A stretch of 9,203 nt of DNA from the NCBI GenBank assembly GCA_963592185.1, contig CAVAVT010000061.1, positions 1 to 9,203 on the forward strand, written 5' to 3'. Below, piece by piece: positions 1 through 6,426 of the stretch (the stretch's first letter is position 1; the number at the start of each line of letters is the position of its first letter). Both the position numbers and the translations under genes were made by a program. Under the pieces are notes generated by a model that made no database searches, was not told the origin of the DNA, and was given only the letters and a program-made list of their open reading frames with translations. The stretch comes from CAVAVT01 sp963592185 (GTDB lineage: Bacteria; Bacillota; Negativicutes; Selenomonadales; Selenomonadaceae).

Positions 1-34
1 CAAATTTTGCAAACTGCTTAATTAACTGGTACAT
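1..34 (-). CDS. 5' end of a gene running off the left edge
   Basis: Read on the minus strand, an ATG at 34-32 opens a frame that stays open to the window edge and encodes MYQLIKQFAKF. An AGGAG Shine-Dalgarno at 39-43 lies 4 nt upstream, slightly closer than usual. A possible extended -10 (TGGTATGAT, hexamer at 68-73) would place transcription start about 27 nt before the ATG. Eleven residues are too few to assign a family. The arrangement of promoter, ribosome site and open frame is the only support, so this is a tentative call. Confidence 0.4.
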   Translation of the reverse strand, partial: MYQLIKQFAKF

Positions 35-67
35 ATCTCTCCTGTGTACAGCTCATCAAGGTCCCTC

Positions 68-76
68 ATCATACCA
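68..76 (-). promoter_or_regulatory. candidate extended -10 promoter for the left-edge gene
   Basis: On the minus strand the sequence TGGTATGAT forms a TG-n extended -10 with hexamer TATGAT at 68-73. The -35 position 17 nt upstream (91-96, GGCGAG) is poor, so recognition would depend on the extended -10. The predicted start near 61 gives a short leader before the AGGAG at 39-43. Confidence 0.35.
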
Positions 77-168
77 AAACACGATGTGTACTCGCCTTAA
101 TATCCACAACCTCCTCTATGATACTACAAACGTACCCCCCCCACAAGACAGTAGACACAAAAAATAAA

Positions 169-210
169 ACCTCGGTGAAACCTGCATCGCAATGTAGATT
201 TCACCGGGGT
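169..210 (-). terminator. bidirectional intrinsic terminator after the MFS gene
   Basis: A 12-bp stem pairs 169-180 with 199-210 (one G-U pair on the plus strand) around an 18-nt loop. Runs flank both sides: A-rich 157-169 on the left, which becomes a U-tract on the minus strand, and TTTTTATTTT at 210-219 on the right. It sits 34 bp past the stop codon of the minus-strand MFS gene and can also stop plus-strand transcription. Confidence 0.85.
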
Positions 211-243
211 TTTTATTTTGACAGTTTTCGATTTTATTGGGGT

Positions 244-1416
244 TTATTCTCCTACACGTTTGTATACGTATGCTGCAACGGCTGCCTGAATGACTACCAG
301 TGTGCCGAGCATGGCGAAGGATGCCAAAAGGCTGGTCTGGTGGGCGATGAAGCCGATGGATGCAGGGCCTGCCAATATGCCGAAGTATCCCATGGTGCTG
401 ACAGCCGGAACCGCCAGACTGATTGGCATAACATCCTGCTTGCCCAAGAGGGAGAAGAACACGGGAACAATATTTGCACAGCCAGTTCCTATAAGGAAGA
501 ATCCAGCATATATCATCAGCTCGAAGCTGCCCAGTATCACCAGTGCAAATCCCACAGCAGACACAAGACTTCCGCCGATAACCACAACTTTTGCCCCCAG
601 GTGTTTCACCAAACTGTCTCCCAGAAGCCTGAAGGTAAGCATAGCAATTGAGAATACAGAAAAGCCTATACCTGCCACAGCAATGTCAAATCCATGAACG
701 GTGGTCAGGAATACTCCGCCCCAGTCCATCATTGCACCTTCCACCAGGAAGGATATCATGGCAATCAATCCGATAAACACAACTATACCACGGGGTATGG
801 CAATGAGCGCTCCGCCCCCTTCTCCGCCGTAGGGCAGAAGATACTTTGCGGACAGCAGCAAAAGTACCAGCATGGTGCCAACCGCTATCACCGTGGAGGC
901 AAAAGGACTCAGCCCAATGCTTCCCACCCACAGGGAAAACAGTGCAGCTCCAACGAATCCGCCCACGCTCCAAAGGGCATGAAGTCCGCTCATGATTCTC
1001 TTATCCGCAGCCTTTTCCACTATTACCGCCTGAATATTTATAACCACATCCACACAGCCCATGCAGGCTCCAAACAGTAAAAGGAGCACCACCGCCAATG
1101 GGAATGACTCCACGGTGCAGAGGCCCAGTAGAAGAAATGCGTACACCGTAATAACAGCGCACAGCACCTTTTTACATCCAAGCCTTGCGGTGGCTGCACC
1201 GGTTATTGGCATGGTCAGCAGCGAACCAATTCCTATGCAGAGAAGCAGCATTCCCAGCACGTCCTCCGCTATCCCCAGCCTGAGCTTCAGGTATGGCACC
1301 AGCGGCGCCCAGGAGGCAGCTCCAAATCCTCCCACAAAGAAAACAGCACGGGTTGCATGCTGCTCCGCCTTCCCCGGCACAGGTTTTGCCTGCTGTCTGA
1401 TTGCTTCTGTCGTCAT
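244..1416 (-). CDS. YbjJ-like major facilitator superfamily transporter
   Basis: The 390-residue product is an inner-membrane MFS secondary transporter with about 12 hydrophobic segments. It matches the YbjJ-type subgroup by eye. The markers are an N-terminal FGAASWAPLVPYLK stretch (31-44), LLLCIGIGSLLTMPITG (57-73), DVVINIQAVIVEK (123-135), MSGLHALWSVGGFVGA (142-157) and EGAMMDWGGVFL (226-237). The second half begins near residue 205 after a short glycine-rich linker (197-202). Family length is about 390-410, so it looks complete. The ATG at 1416 is preceded by a strong AAGGAAGGGA site at 1421-1430. The substrate cannot be read from sequence; YbjJ homologues are poorly characterised. It lies 98 bp downstream of the c-di-GMP gene on the same strand, with only a weak hairpin between, so partial co-transcription is plausible. 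Confidence 0.9.
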   Translation of the reverse strand: MTTEAIRQQAKPVPGKAEQHATRAVFFVGGFGAASWAPLVPYLKLRLGIAEDVLGMLLLCIGIGSLLTMPITGAATARLGCKKVLCAVITVYAFLLLGLCTVESFPLAVVLLLLFGACMGCVDVVINIQAVIVEKAADKRIMSGLHALWSVGGFVGAALFSLWVGSIGLSPFASTVIAVGTMLVLLLLSAKYLLPYGGEGGGALIAIPRGIVVFIGLIAMISFLVEGAMMDWGGVFLTTVHGFDIAVAGIGFSVFSIAMLTFRLLGDSLVKHLGAKVVVIGGSLVSAVGFALVILGSFELMIYAGFFLIGTGCANIVPVFFSLLGKQDVMPISLAVPAVSTMGYFGILAGPASIGFIAHQTSLLASFAMLGTLVVIQAAVAAYVYKRVGE

Positions 1417-1448
1417 CCAATCCCTTCCTTTTCTTATTTACTAACAAA

Positions 1449-1481
1449 GAGGAGCCCCTGCCTTTTCCGCAAGGTCTCCTC
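1449..1481 (-). terminator. hairpin between the c-di-GMP gene and the MFS gene
   Basis: GAGGAG at 1449-1454 pairs with CTCCTC at 1476-1481, and an inner CCTT/AAGG step (1461-1464 with 1471-1474) extends the stem. On the minus strand it is followed only by TTTGTTAG, a weak U-tract, so it would act as an attenuator at best. On the plus strand it is followed by a TTTTTT run (1485-1490). A second small hairpin (TTCGTC 1489-1494 with GACGAA 1500-1505) adjoins it. Confidence 0.4.
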
Positions 1482-1514
1482 CCATTTTTTCGTCTCATTG
1501 ACGAACAGTATATA

Positions 1515-4500
1515 CTATCTTCTTCTATCATGCAAGGTATAATATGCGGTCTTGTCACGATACATTCTGGTCTCTGCCCGGACCATCGCCTCATCGACAT
1601 CATTGCTGCCACGTCCCCAGGTGTATCCCAGTGCCATGTGGGCTGTCATGGAGTATCCCACACTGCTGCTTATCCGCTGGCAGATATCCCGGAAGCTCTC
1701 TTCGGATATATTATCTATCACCACCACGAATTCATCGCCGCCATGCCTGTACACATTGCTATCTCCGCTGAACTTCCCTAAAAGATTTCCTGCGTTGCAG
1801 ATAGCCTTGTCACCGGCAGCATGTCCAAGGGTGTCGTTGATATCCTTCAGCCCGTTCAAATCTGCGTAAATAATACCAAAGGGACTTTCAGTCTCCTGGA
1901 TTTGCTTTATCCTCTCAGAAAGGGCATTTCTATTGCCAAATCCAGTCAGTGCATCGCTGTAGCCAAGCTTTTTCATCTGCTTCATAAGCTTGGAATTGGT
2001 TATTCTGTCGCCGATAAAGTAGGAAATTGTCTCCAAAAGCTTCTTGGTCTCCCGTATCTTTTCCAGATTGTAATTTTCTGCTCCCAGATAGCCCACCAGC
2101 CTGCCTCCGCTATACAGCGGTGCCGCAATGAAACGGCTGATGCCCACACGGTCGATATATCTGTAGAACTTTTCGTGTTCCCACTTATGCTCGTGGACAT
2201 CCGTAACACGGATACTGGTATCATCAATAATAATCTTTTCCCATTCCTTAATATAGTCATAGTCAAAGCTTTTTCTATTCTCCAGCTGGGACTCCACGCC
2301 TTCAGCCAGCCATTCATAGGTATTTAAAACCTGCCAGCCCTCCAGCTCAAAAATATACAGCCTGTCCGGATGCAGCTCATTGCCCAAAAGTGAAAGGCAC
2401 CTGTTTATGGCATCCCCATCATCAGCGTTGCTGTTGAGAATCCTGGCTATCCGGATAATCAGCTCATCCAGCTCTCTGCCTTTGGTAAGCTCATCAATCT
2501 GCCGCTGACGGGTGTCACTGTCCCCACGATCCTTGACAAAAATCACGTCCTTTGTCTGGCTGACTTCCTCAAACCATCCAATAAGACCGATTATAATACC
2601 ATTGGAGTATATTGGCAGCTTGGTGGTGCGTACATTCTTAAGTACCCCATCCACAATAATCTGCTCAGGAATATCCTGCAGAACTTCTCCATGCTCCAAA
2701 ACACGGGACTCGTCCATATATCTGGTGGGCGCCGGATTCCATCCCACCTCAAGCTCAGTCCTGCCCTTAAGCTCCTCCTCAAAAGACACGCCGAAGAATT
2801 TCAGGAAGGCATCTCCAGCCCCCAGGAATCTTCTTTCCCTGTCCTTCCAAAAGATTTTCATATCCGATGATTCCACAAAGGACCTCCAGAGAATCCGGTC
2901 CAGATGTCCGGGATGGGCCTTGTGTACATCCTCTTCACGGGCAAATCCACCGCAGCCTGCCGCCTGTGGTCTCTCATGGAAGTAAGCCATCCGCACGCCA
3001 GCCAGCAGCTGATGTCTGCCTGACGGAACCTGCATGACGAAAAATACCATCCACTCATAGTTTCCCTTAGGCTGAAGCACCCTGAACCTTTCTGCAATAC
3101 ATCCATTTGAGGACCGCTTCAAGGATTCCTCAATATACCCCTTATCTAAAAAGTTGCGGAACCTTTCCAAATCATCGGGATAAATATGTCTTACTGTATA
3201 ATTTTGATAAAAGGCGTGAAGACCCCGTATCTCACTACCATCCCTTTCATCAGGAATACTGCTTACGATGACACGCCTTATATTATTTGCATAGTCAATA
3301 AGATATATGCTTTCATAGACAGAAACTAAATTCTTCAGAACCGCCTCTATTTCCAGGCTCTTCTGCAAATCAGTATCCTCGTCAGTCTCGCTGGCGACAG
3401 CGAATAGAATGGCTCCCTGACGGATTACCCCTAGAAGCTCAAAGGAAATCCTGAAAAAACGGTTTTCCGAAACGAAGGTCATGTACTCAGTTCTGCCATT
3501 CAAAATTACAGAGTCCGCCAGTCTCCGGAACCTTGCCCCCAAGGGCGTGCTGGTGGAGTTCATTTTATGCTCCACATCCTCAGTGGTCACAATATTATCG
3601 CTGTAGGCAAGCTTTCTATAAGCTTCATTTTCAAAAATAAGCTTGAAGCTTCTGCCATCATCTATAAATATCGCAACTGCCTGGTCTGAAATAAGGTCCT
3701 TGAAGCCAACTTTCTCATACAGCATACATTGCTCATGATTTTCACATTCTATATTCTTTTCCTTAATCTTCTTTTGAAGCTCCTCGAAATAGACGGGCTT
3801 GCTGAAATAATATCCCTGAAGCTTTTCGCAGCCAATTTCCTTGAGGAAATTGTAGTGTTCCTTTGTTTCCACCCCCTCGGCAAGGGTGTGTATCCCCAGC
3901 TGCTTCGCCATCCGGACTACAGCGGTAATAATCTTTTTCCCCCGGTCGTCCAGATTCTTCAAAAATGCCATGTCTATTTTTATTTCATCAAAATTGAAGT
4001 CCTTCAGCACATTTAATGAAGAAAATCCCGAACCGAAATCATCCATCCAGACCTCAATACCGGCATCATGGAACCTGTCCAAAGCTTTCCTCATAAGTTC
4101 CTTGTCATTCATGAGGGTACTTTCGGTGATTTCCACTTTTACCAGAACCTTGTCCAGCTCCAGCTCGTCCATCATTTCCACAATGCTGGATACCGGGTCC
4201 GCCACGTCAAAATCAGCCCTGGATACATTTATGGATATTGGCACCACTGGCTCACCGGATGCCTGTCTATCCTTCAAAATTTCCATGGCTTTACGGGCTA
4301 TAAAGCTGTCCAGCTTCCATGATAGGGCGCTGCTTTCCAACACCGGTATAAATTCCGCCGGGCTGATAAGTCCATACTTGGGGTCGTTCCATCGTGCCAG
4401 TACCTCACAGCCGCAGAGCCTGTTGGAAAGTGTCCTCACAACTGGCTGGAAACAAGGCTGTATCCAGCCCTCCTCCATTGCCTGTCCCAAATGGCTCAGT

Positions 4501-5108
4501 ATGTACGCCTGCTTCATGTACCTATGGCCCATGGTGTCGTCAAACCAGGTATATCCGGAGCCATAGGACGAGTTGGCATCGCAGGCAAGCTTTGCCCGGT
4601 CACAGGCATCTATGGGGGTAATGTCGTCATGGACGTACCTGTAGATTCCCACGCTCACCGGCAGGGTCTGCTCCATGTCCACATCCGCCAGCTCTATAAA
4701 AATTCTCTCCAGAGTATCCTCCAGCCCCTCCACCGCTGTAATGGCGATAAAATGGTCAGCATTGAATCTTCCACAGGATGAAGTTCCGTAGTGACGTCTC
4801 AAAATCTCTGCAAAGGCCCTGAGCAGTCTATCACCGGCAGCCAGTCCATAGCTGCTGTTATAAACCTTCATTCCATCCAAATCGAAAAAAACGACAGCAG
4901 GAATACCACCATTATCCAAAATCTTCGCCTTTGCTCTTGGAATGATTTCCAAAAATCCCTGCATATCCGGCAAATTGGTAAGGTGGTCTCTGCTGTCTAT
5001 ATGAAAGTTTCTGTATATATATTCATATGGTGTGTTTTGCTCTGATTCGCCCGCTGCGTTATTATTCCGAAGCTTTGACATACTTCCTCCATCCTCGGCA
5101 TAATCCAT
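1515..5108 (-). CDS. c-di-GMP signalling protein: degenerate GGDEF, EAL, three PAS-like domains, GAF and C-terminal GGDEF
   Basis: This soluble protein should both make and break cyclic di-GMP. Numbering here counts from an upstream GTG (5117); the chosen ATG is residue 4, giving 1197 aa. Domains in order are: a degenerate GGDEF (about 41-195, NADHF at 119-123); EAL (about 205-450) with motif EVL at 238-240 and the usual catalytic set N297, E329, D359-D360, K380, E414 and Q434; PAS-like regions at about 470-580, 590-710 and 745-850; GAF (about 880-1040); and a canonical GGDEF (about 1050-1195, HGGDEF at 1125-1130). The inhibitory RxxD site is absent before that GGDEF (SGDS instead). I see no transmembrane segment, so sensing is probably cytoplasmic. 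The GTG overlaps the AAGGAG itself and cannot be the start. The ATG at 5108 is 8 nt from AAGGAG (5117-5122); a later ATG at 5081 with its own GGAGG is an alternative. Confidence 0.93.
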   Translation of the reverse strand: MDYAEDGGSMSKLRNNNAAGESEQNTPYEYIYRNFHIDSRDHLTNLPDMQGFLEIIPRAKAKILDNGGIPAVVFFDLDGMKVYNSSYGLAAGDRLLRAFAEILRRHYGTSSCGRFNADHFIAITAVEGLEDTLERIFIELADVDMEQTLPVSVGIYRYVHDDITPIDACDRAKLACDANSSYGSGYTWFDDTMGHRYMKQAYILSHLGQAMEEGWIQPCFQPVVRTLSNRLCGCEVLARWNDPKYGLISPAEFIPVLESSALSWKLDSFIARKAMEILKDRQASGEPVVPISINVSRADFDVADPVSSIVEMMDELELDKVLVKVEITESTLMNDKELMRKALDRFHDAGIEVWMDDFGSGFSSLNVLKDFNFDEIKIDMAFLKNLDDRGKKIITAVVRMAKQLGIHTLAEGVETKEHYNFLKEIGCEKLQGYYFSKPVYFEELQKKIKEKNIECENHEQCMLYEKVGFKDLISDQAVAIFIDDGRSFKLIFENEAYRKLAYSDNIVTTEDVEHKMNSTSTPLGARFRRLADSVILNGRTEYMTFVSENRFFRISFELLGVIRQGAILFAVASETDEDTDLQKSLEIEAVLKNLVSVYESIYLIDYANNIRRVIVSSIPDERDGSEIRGLHAFYQNYTVRHIYPDDLERFRNFLDKGYIEESLKRSSNGCIAERFRVLQPKGNYEWMVFFVMQVPSGRHQLLAGVRMAYFHERPQAAGCGGFAREEDVHKAHPGHLDRILWRSFVESSDMKIFWKDRERRFLGAGDAFLKFFGVSFEEELKGRTELEVGWNPAPTRYMDESRVLEHGEVLQDIPEQIIVDGVLKNVRTTKLPIYSNGIIIGLIGWFEEVSQTKDVIFVKDRGDSDTRQRQIDELTKGRELDELIIRIARILNSNADDGDAINRCLSLLGNELHPDRLYIFELEGWQVLNTYEWLAEGVESQLENRKSFDYDYIKEWEKIIIDDTSIRVTDVHEHKWEHEKFYRYIDRVGISRFIAAPLYSGGRLVGYLGAENYNLEKIRETKKLLETISYFIGDRITNSKLMKQMKKLGYSDALTGFGNRNALSERIKQIQETESPFGIIYADLNGLKDINDTLGHAAGDKAICNAGNLLGKFSGDSNVYRHGGDEFVVVIDNISEESFRDICQRISSSVGYSMTAHMALGYTWGRGSNDVDEAMVRAETRMYRDKTAYYTLHDRRR

Positions 5109-5131
5109 AGAGTACACTCCTTGTACTCTAT
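5106..5131 (-). promoter_or_regulatory. Shine-Dalgarno hairpin, CsrA-site-like, over the start of the c-di-GMP gene
   Basis: In the minus-strand mRNA, a perfect 9-bp stem (5123-5131 with 5107-5115) holds the loop AAGGAGU (5116-5122), which is the ribosome-binding site. The 3' arm takes in the first two bases of the AUG at 5108. GUACAAGGA (5126-5118) fits the first nine positions of the published CsrA consensus RUACARGGAUGU exactly; one extra G then precedes UGU. Known CsrA sites present GGA in a hairpin loop over a Shine-Dalgarno. Regulation by CsrA is inferred; no csrA gene is in this window. Confidence 0.6.
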
Positions 5132-5169
5132 ATCAAATCTATATCTCTTCAAGGGTTCTTCTTGGCTCA

Positions 5170-5198
5170 AGTATACAGACTATTATCATCAATTGCAA
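5170..5198 (-). promoter_or_regulatory. candidate promoter of the c-di-GMP gene
   Basis: On the minus strand, TTGCAA (5193-5198, 4 of 6 to the -35 consensus) is spaced 17 nt from TATACT (5170-5175, 5 of 6 to the -10). Predicted start near 5163 gives a leader of about 55 nt ending in the Shine-Dalgarno hairpin. It lies in the 120-bp gap after the EamA gene, so the c-di-GMP gene probably does not depend on read-through. Confidence 0.5.
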
Positions 5199-5228
5199 TA
5201 ACCTCTTAACAAATCCTTAACATATGTA

Positions 5229-6164
5229 CTATGTTCTTTTTGATAGAGATTTTGATTTAAAGGCTGCCATGATAGAAGCCATTGGGAGCTGCGCCAATAT
5301 CACCGCTGCAAATACCAGAACGCAGCCTAAAAACTCCCTTGGGAGCATCTTTTCCCCAAGGATTGCCCAGCCGGAAAGTGCCGCAAATACGGATTCCAAA
5401 CTCATGATAAGTGTTGCGGTGGTAGGTTCCGTGTACTTCTGCCCCACTATCTGCAAGGTGTATGCCACTGTGCTGGACATGATTCCGGCATACATTATGG
5501 TATATCTTGCATCCCACAGTGCCTGAACCGTAAGCTCCTCAAAAAGCAAGGTCAGCGTGCCGGAAAAAAAGAAGGCGAAGAAGAACTGCACCCAGGACAT
5601 CTTGATACTATCCGCTGACAGCAGTAAATATTTATCGATAACAACAATATGCAATGCATAGAAAAATGCACAGCCCAAAGTCAGAAAATCTCCAAGGCCG
5701 ATATCAAAACCATCCTTGATACAGAGAAAATAAAAGCCAATTATTGCCAGCATAACGGAAAAGGCAATAATCCTTTCCACTTTTCTTCCACTGAAATATC
5801 CCATGAGAGGAACAATAATTATGTAAAGCGCCGTAATAAATCCGGACTTTCCGGCGGTGGTCATGCAGAGTCCCGTCTGCTGAAGGGTGTCCGCCACCCC
5901 AAGCACAAGTCCGCACACCGCACCGCCCTTCAAGGTTACAGAATCAGGGTTAAGCTTTTTCAGAATGGATCCTTTGGTAATCCTTGCCTGGCTGCTGAAA
6001 ATAAGTATGATTGGTATCAAAACCACCATTGCCAGTACGTCCCTTGCTGCACTGAAGGCAAAAGGTCCTATATGCTCCATCCCGGCACTTTGTGCTACAA
6101 ATGTGCTTCCCCATATGAAGGCTGTCACCAGCAGCATCAAATTACCCTTCATCCTGTTTCCCAA
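5229..6164 (-). CDS. EamA/DMT-family transporter (drug/metabolite superfamily)
   Basis: The 311-residue product is an inner-membrane protein with about ten hydrophobic segments arranged as two EamA repeats. Family signatures are AFIWGSTFVAQ (15-25) at the first segment, GKSGFITALYIIIVPLMGYF (105-124) closing the first repeat, and TLIMSLESVFAALSGWAILGE (251-271) near the end of the second. About 300 residues is the normal family length, so the gene looks intact. The listed start is TTG at 6164, supported by AGAGGG at 6171-6176 with 6-nt spacing. An in-frame ATG four codons later (6152) would also give a complete first membrane segment but has a poorer ribosome site. Substrate is unknown; relatives export amino acids, metabolites or drugs. 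It sits just downstream of a decayed receiver gene and 120 bp upstream of the c-di-GMP gene. Confidence 0.92.
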   Translation of the reverse strand: MGNRMKGNLMLLVTAFIWGSTFVAQSAGMEHIGPFAFSAARDVLAMVVLIPIILIFSSQARITKGSILKKLNPDSVTLKGGAVCGLVLGVADTLQQTGLCMTTAGKSGFITALYIIIVPLMGYFSGRKVERIIAFSVMLAIIGFYFLCIKDGFDIGLGDFLTLGCAFFYALHIVVIDKYLLLSADSIKMSWVQFFFAFFFSGTLTLLFEELTVQALWDARYTIMYAGIMSSTVAYTLQIVGQKYTEPTTATLIMSLESVFAALSGWAILGEKMLPREFLGCVLVFAAVILAQLPMASIMAAFKSKSLSKRT

Positions 6165-6184
6165 TGTTTTCCCTCTTTCCTGCC

Positions 6185-6305
6185 TCAGGTTCCGATAAGG
6201 CCCAGATTCTTCAAGACCTCTTCAACCTTTGCTGTATCTATGGGCTTTGAAGCGTAGGCATCGCAGCCCGTCCACCTTAGGCATCATTATAACACCATTG
6301 TTCAT
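6185..6305 (-). pseudogene. remnant of a response-regulator receiver (REC) domain
   Basis: On the minus strand one frame reads NNGVIMMPKVDGL (from 6302), matching the segment after the phosphoacceptor in CheY-like receivers, where MPKxDGL is typical. Shifted by one base, from 6268 to the TGA at 6185-6187, the frame reads GCDAYASKPIDT then AKVEEVLKNLGLIGT, which is the receiver C-terminus with its conserved Lys-Pro. In an intact receiver about 45 residues separate these parts; here they abut with a frameshift. The N-terminal half, including the acidic pocket and phosphoacceptor Asp, is also missing. This is a broken gene with an internal deletion. It might derive from a stand-alone receiver or from the tail of a hybrid kinase. 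Confidence 0.72.
6286..6294 (-). promoter_or_regulatory. candidate extended -10 promoter of the EamA gene
   Basis: On the minus strand TGTTATAAT is a perfect TG-n extended -10, with hexamer TATAAT at 6286-6291. There is no good -35. Predicted start near 6279 would give the EamA mRNA a leader of about 115 nt made of receiver-gene remnant. The motif overlaps the GVIM codons of the dead gene, so it may be a promoter formed after decay. Confidence 0.4.
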
Positions 6306-6326
6306 AAAAAGTATATTAGGTATAAT
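6298..6326 (+). promoter_or_regulatory. candidate promoter 1 of the AsmA-like gene
   Basis: TTGTTC (6298-6303) is separated by 17 nt from a perfect TATAAT (6321-6326). The -35 matches consensus only in TTG. Transcription from about 6333 would give a leader of about 94 nt. It overlaps the region of the divergent EamA promoter. Confidence 0.45.
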
Positions 6327-6362
6327 GTAATAAAAGAATTATGATTTCCCCACTCTATACGA

Positions 6363-6399
6363 TATAATTTTTGAACTTGAATATGCATTACTGCATATT
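6363..6399 (+). promoter_or_regulatory. second TATAAT box and operator-like dyad before the AsmA-like gene
   Basis: A perfect TATAAT at 6363-6368, with weak -35 sequence, would start transcription near 6375. Immediately downstream, AATATGCA (6380-6387) and TGCATATT (6392-6399) form a perfect 8-bp inverted repeat with a 4-nt spacer. It could be a repressor operator placed just after the start site, or a 5'-leader hairpin. The ribosome site lies 15 nt further on. Confidence 0.45.
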
Positions 6400-6426
6400 T
6401 TCATCTAAAAAGAAGAGGATGCTATT

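Noticed and set aside
3886..4566. 226-codon plus-strand frame opposite the EAL region
   Set aside because: It is an antisense shadow of a well-supported coding region with catalytic motifs on the minus strand.
5109..5117. GTG at 5117 as start of the c-di-GMP gene
   Set aside because: The GTG overlaps the AAGGAG ribosome site itself; the ATG at 5108 has ideal 8-nt spacing.
5219..5235. Terminator at AACATA/TATGTT around the EamA stop codon
   Set aside because: Only six weak base pairs, and no U-tract on the minus strand where it would be needed.
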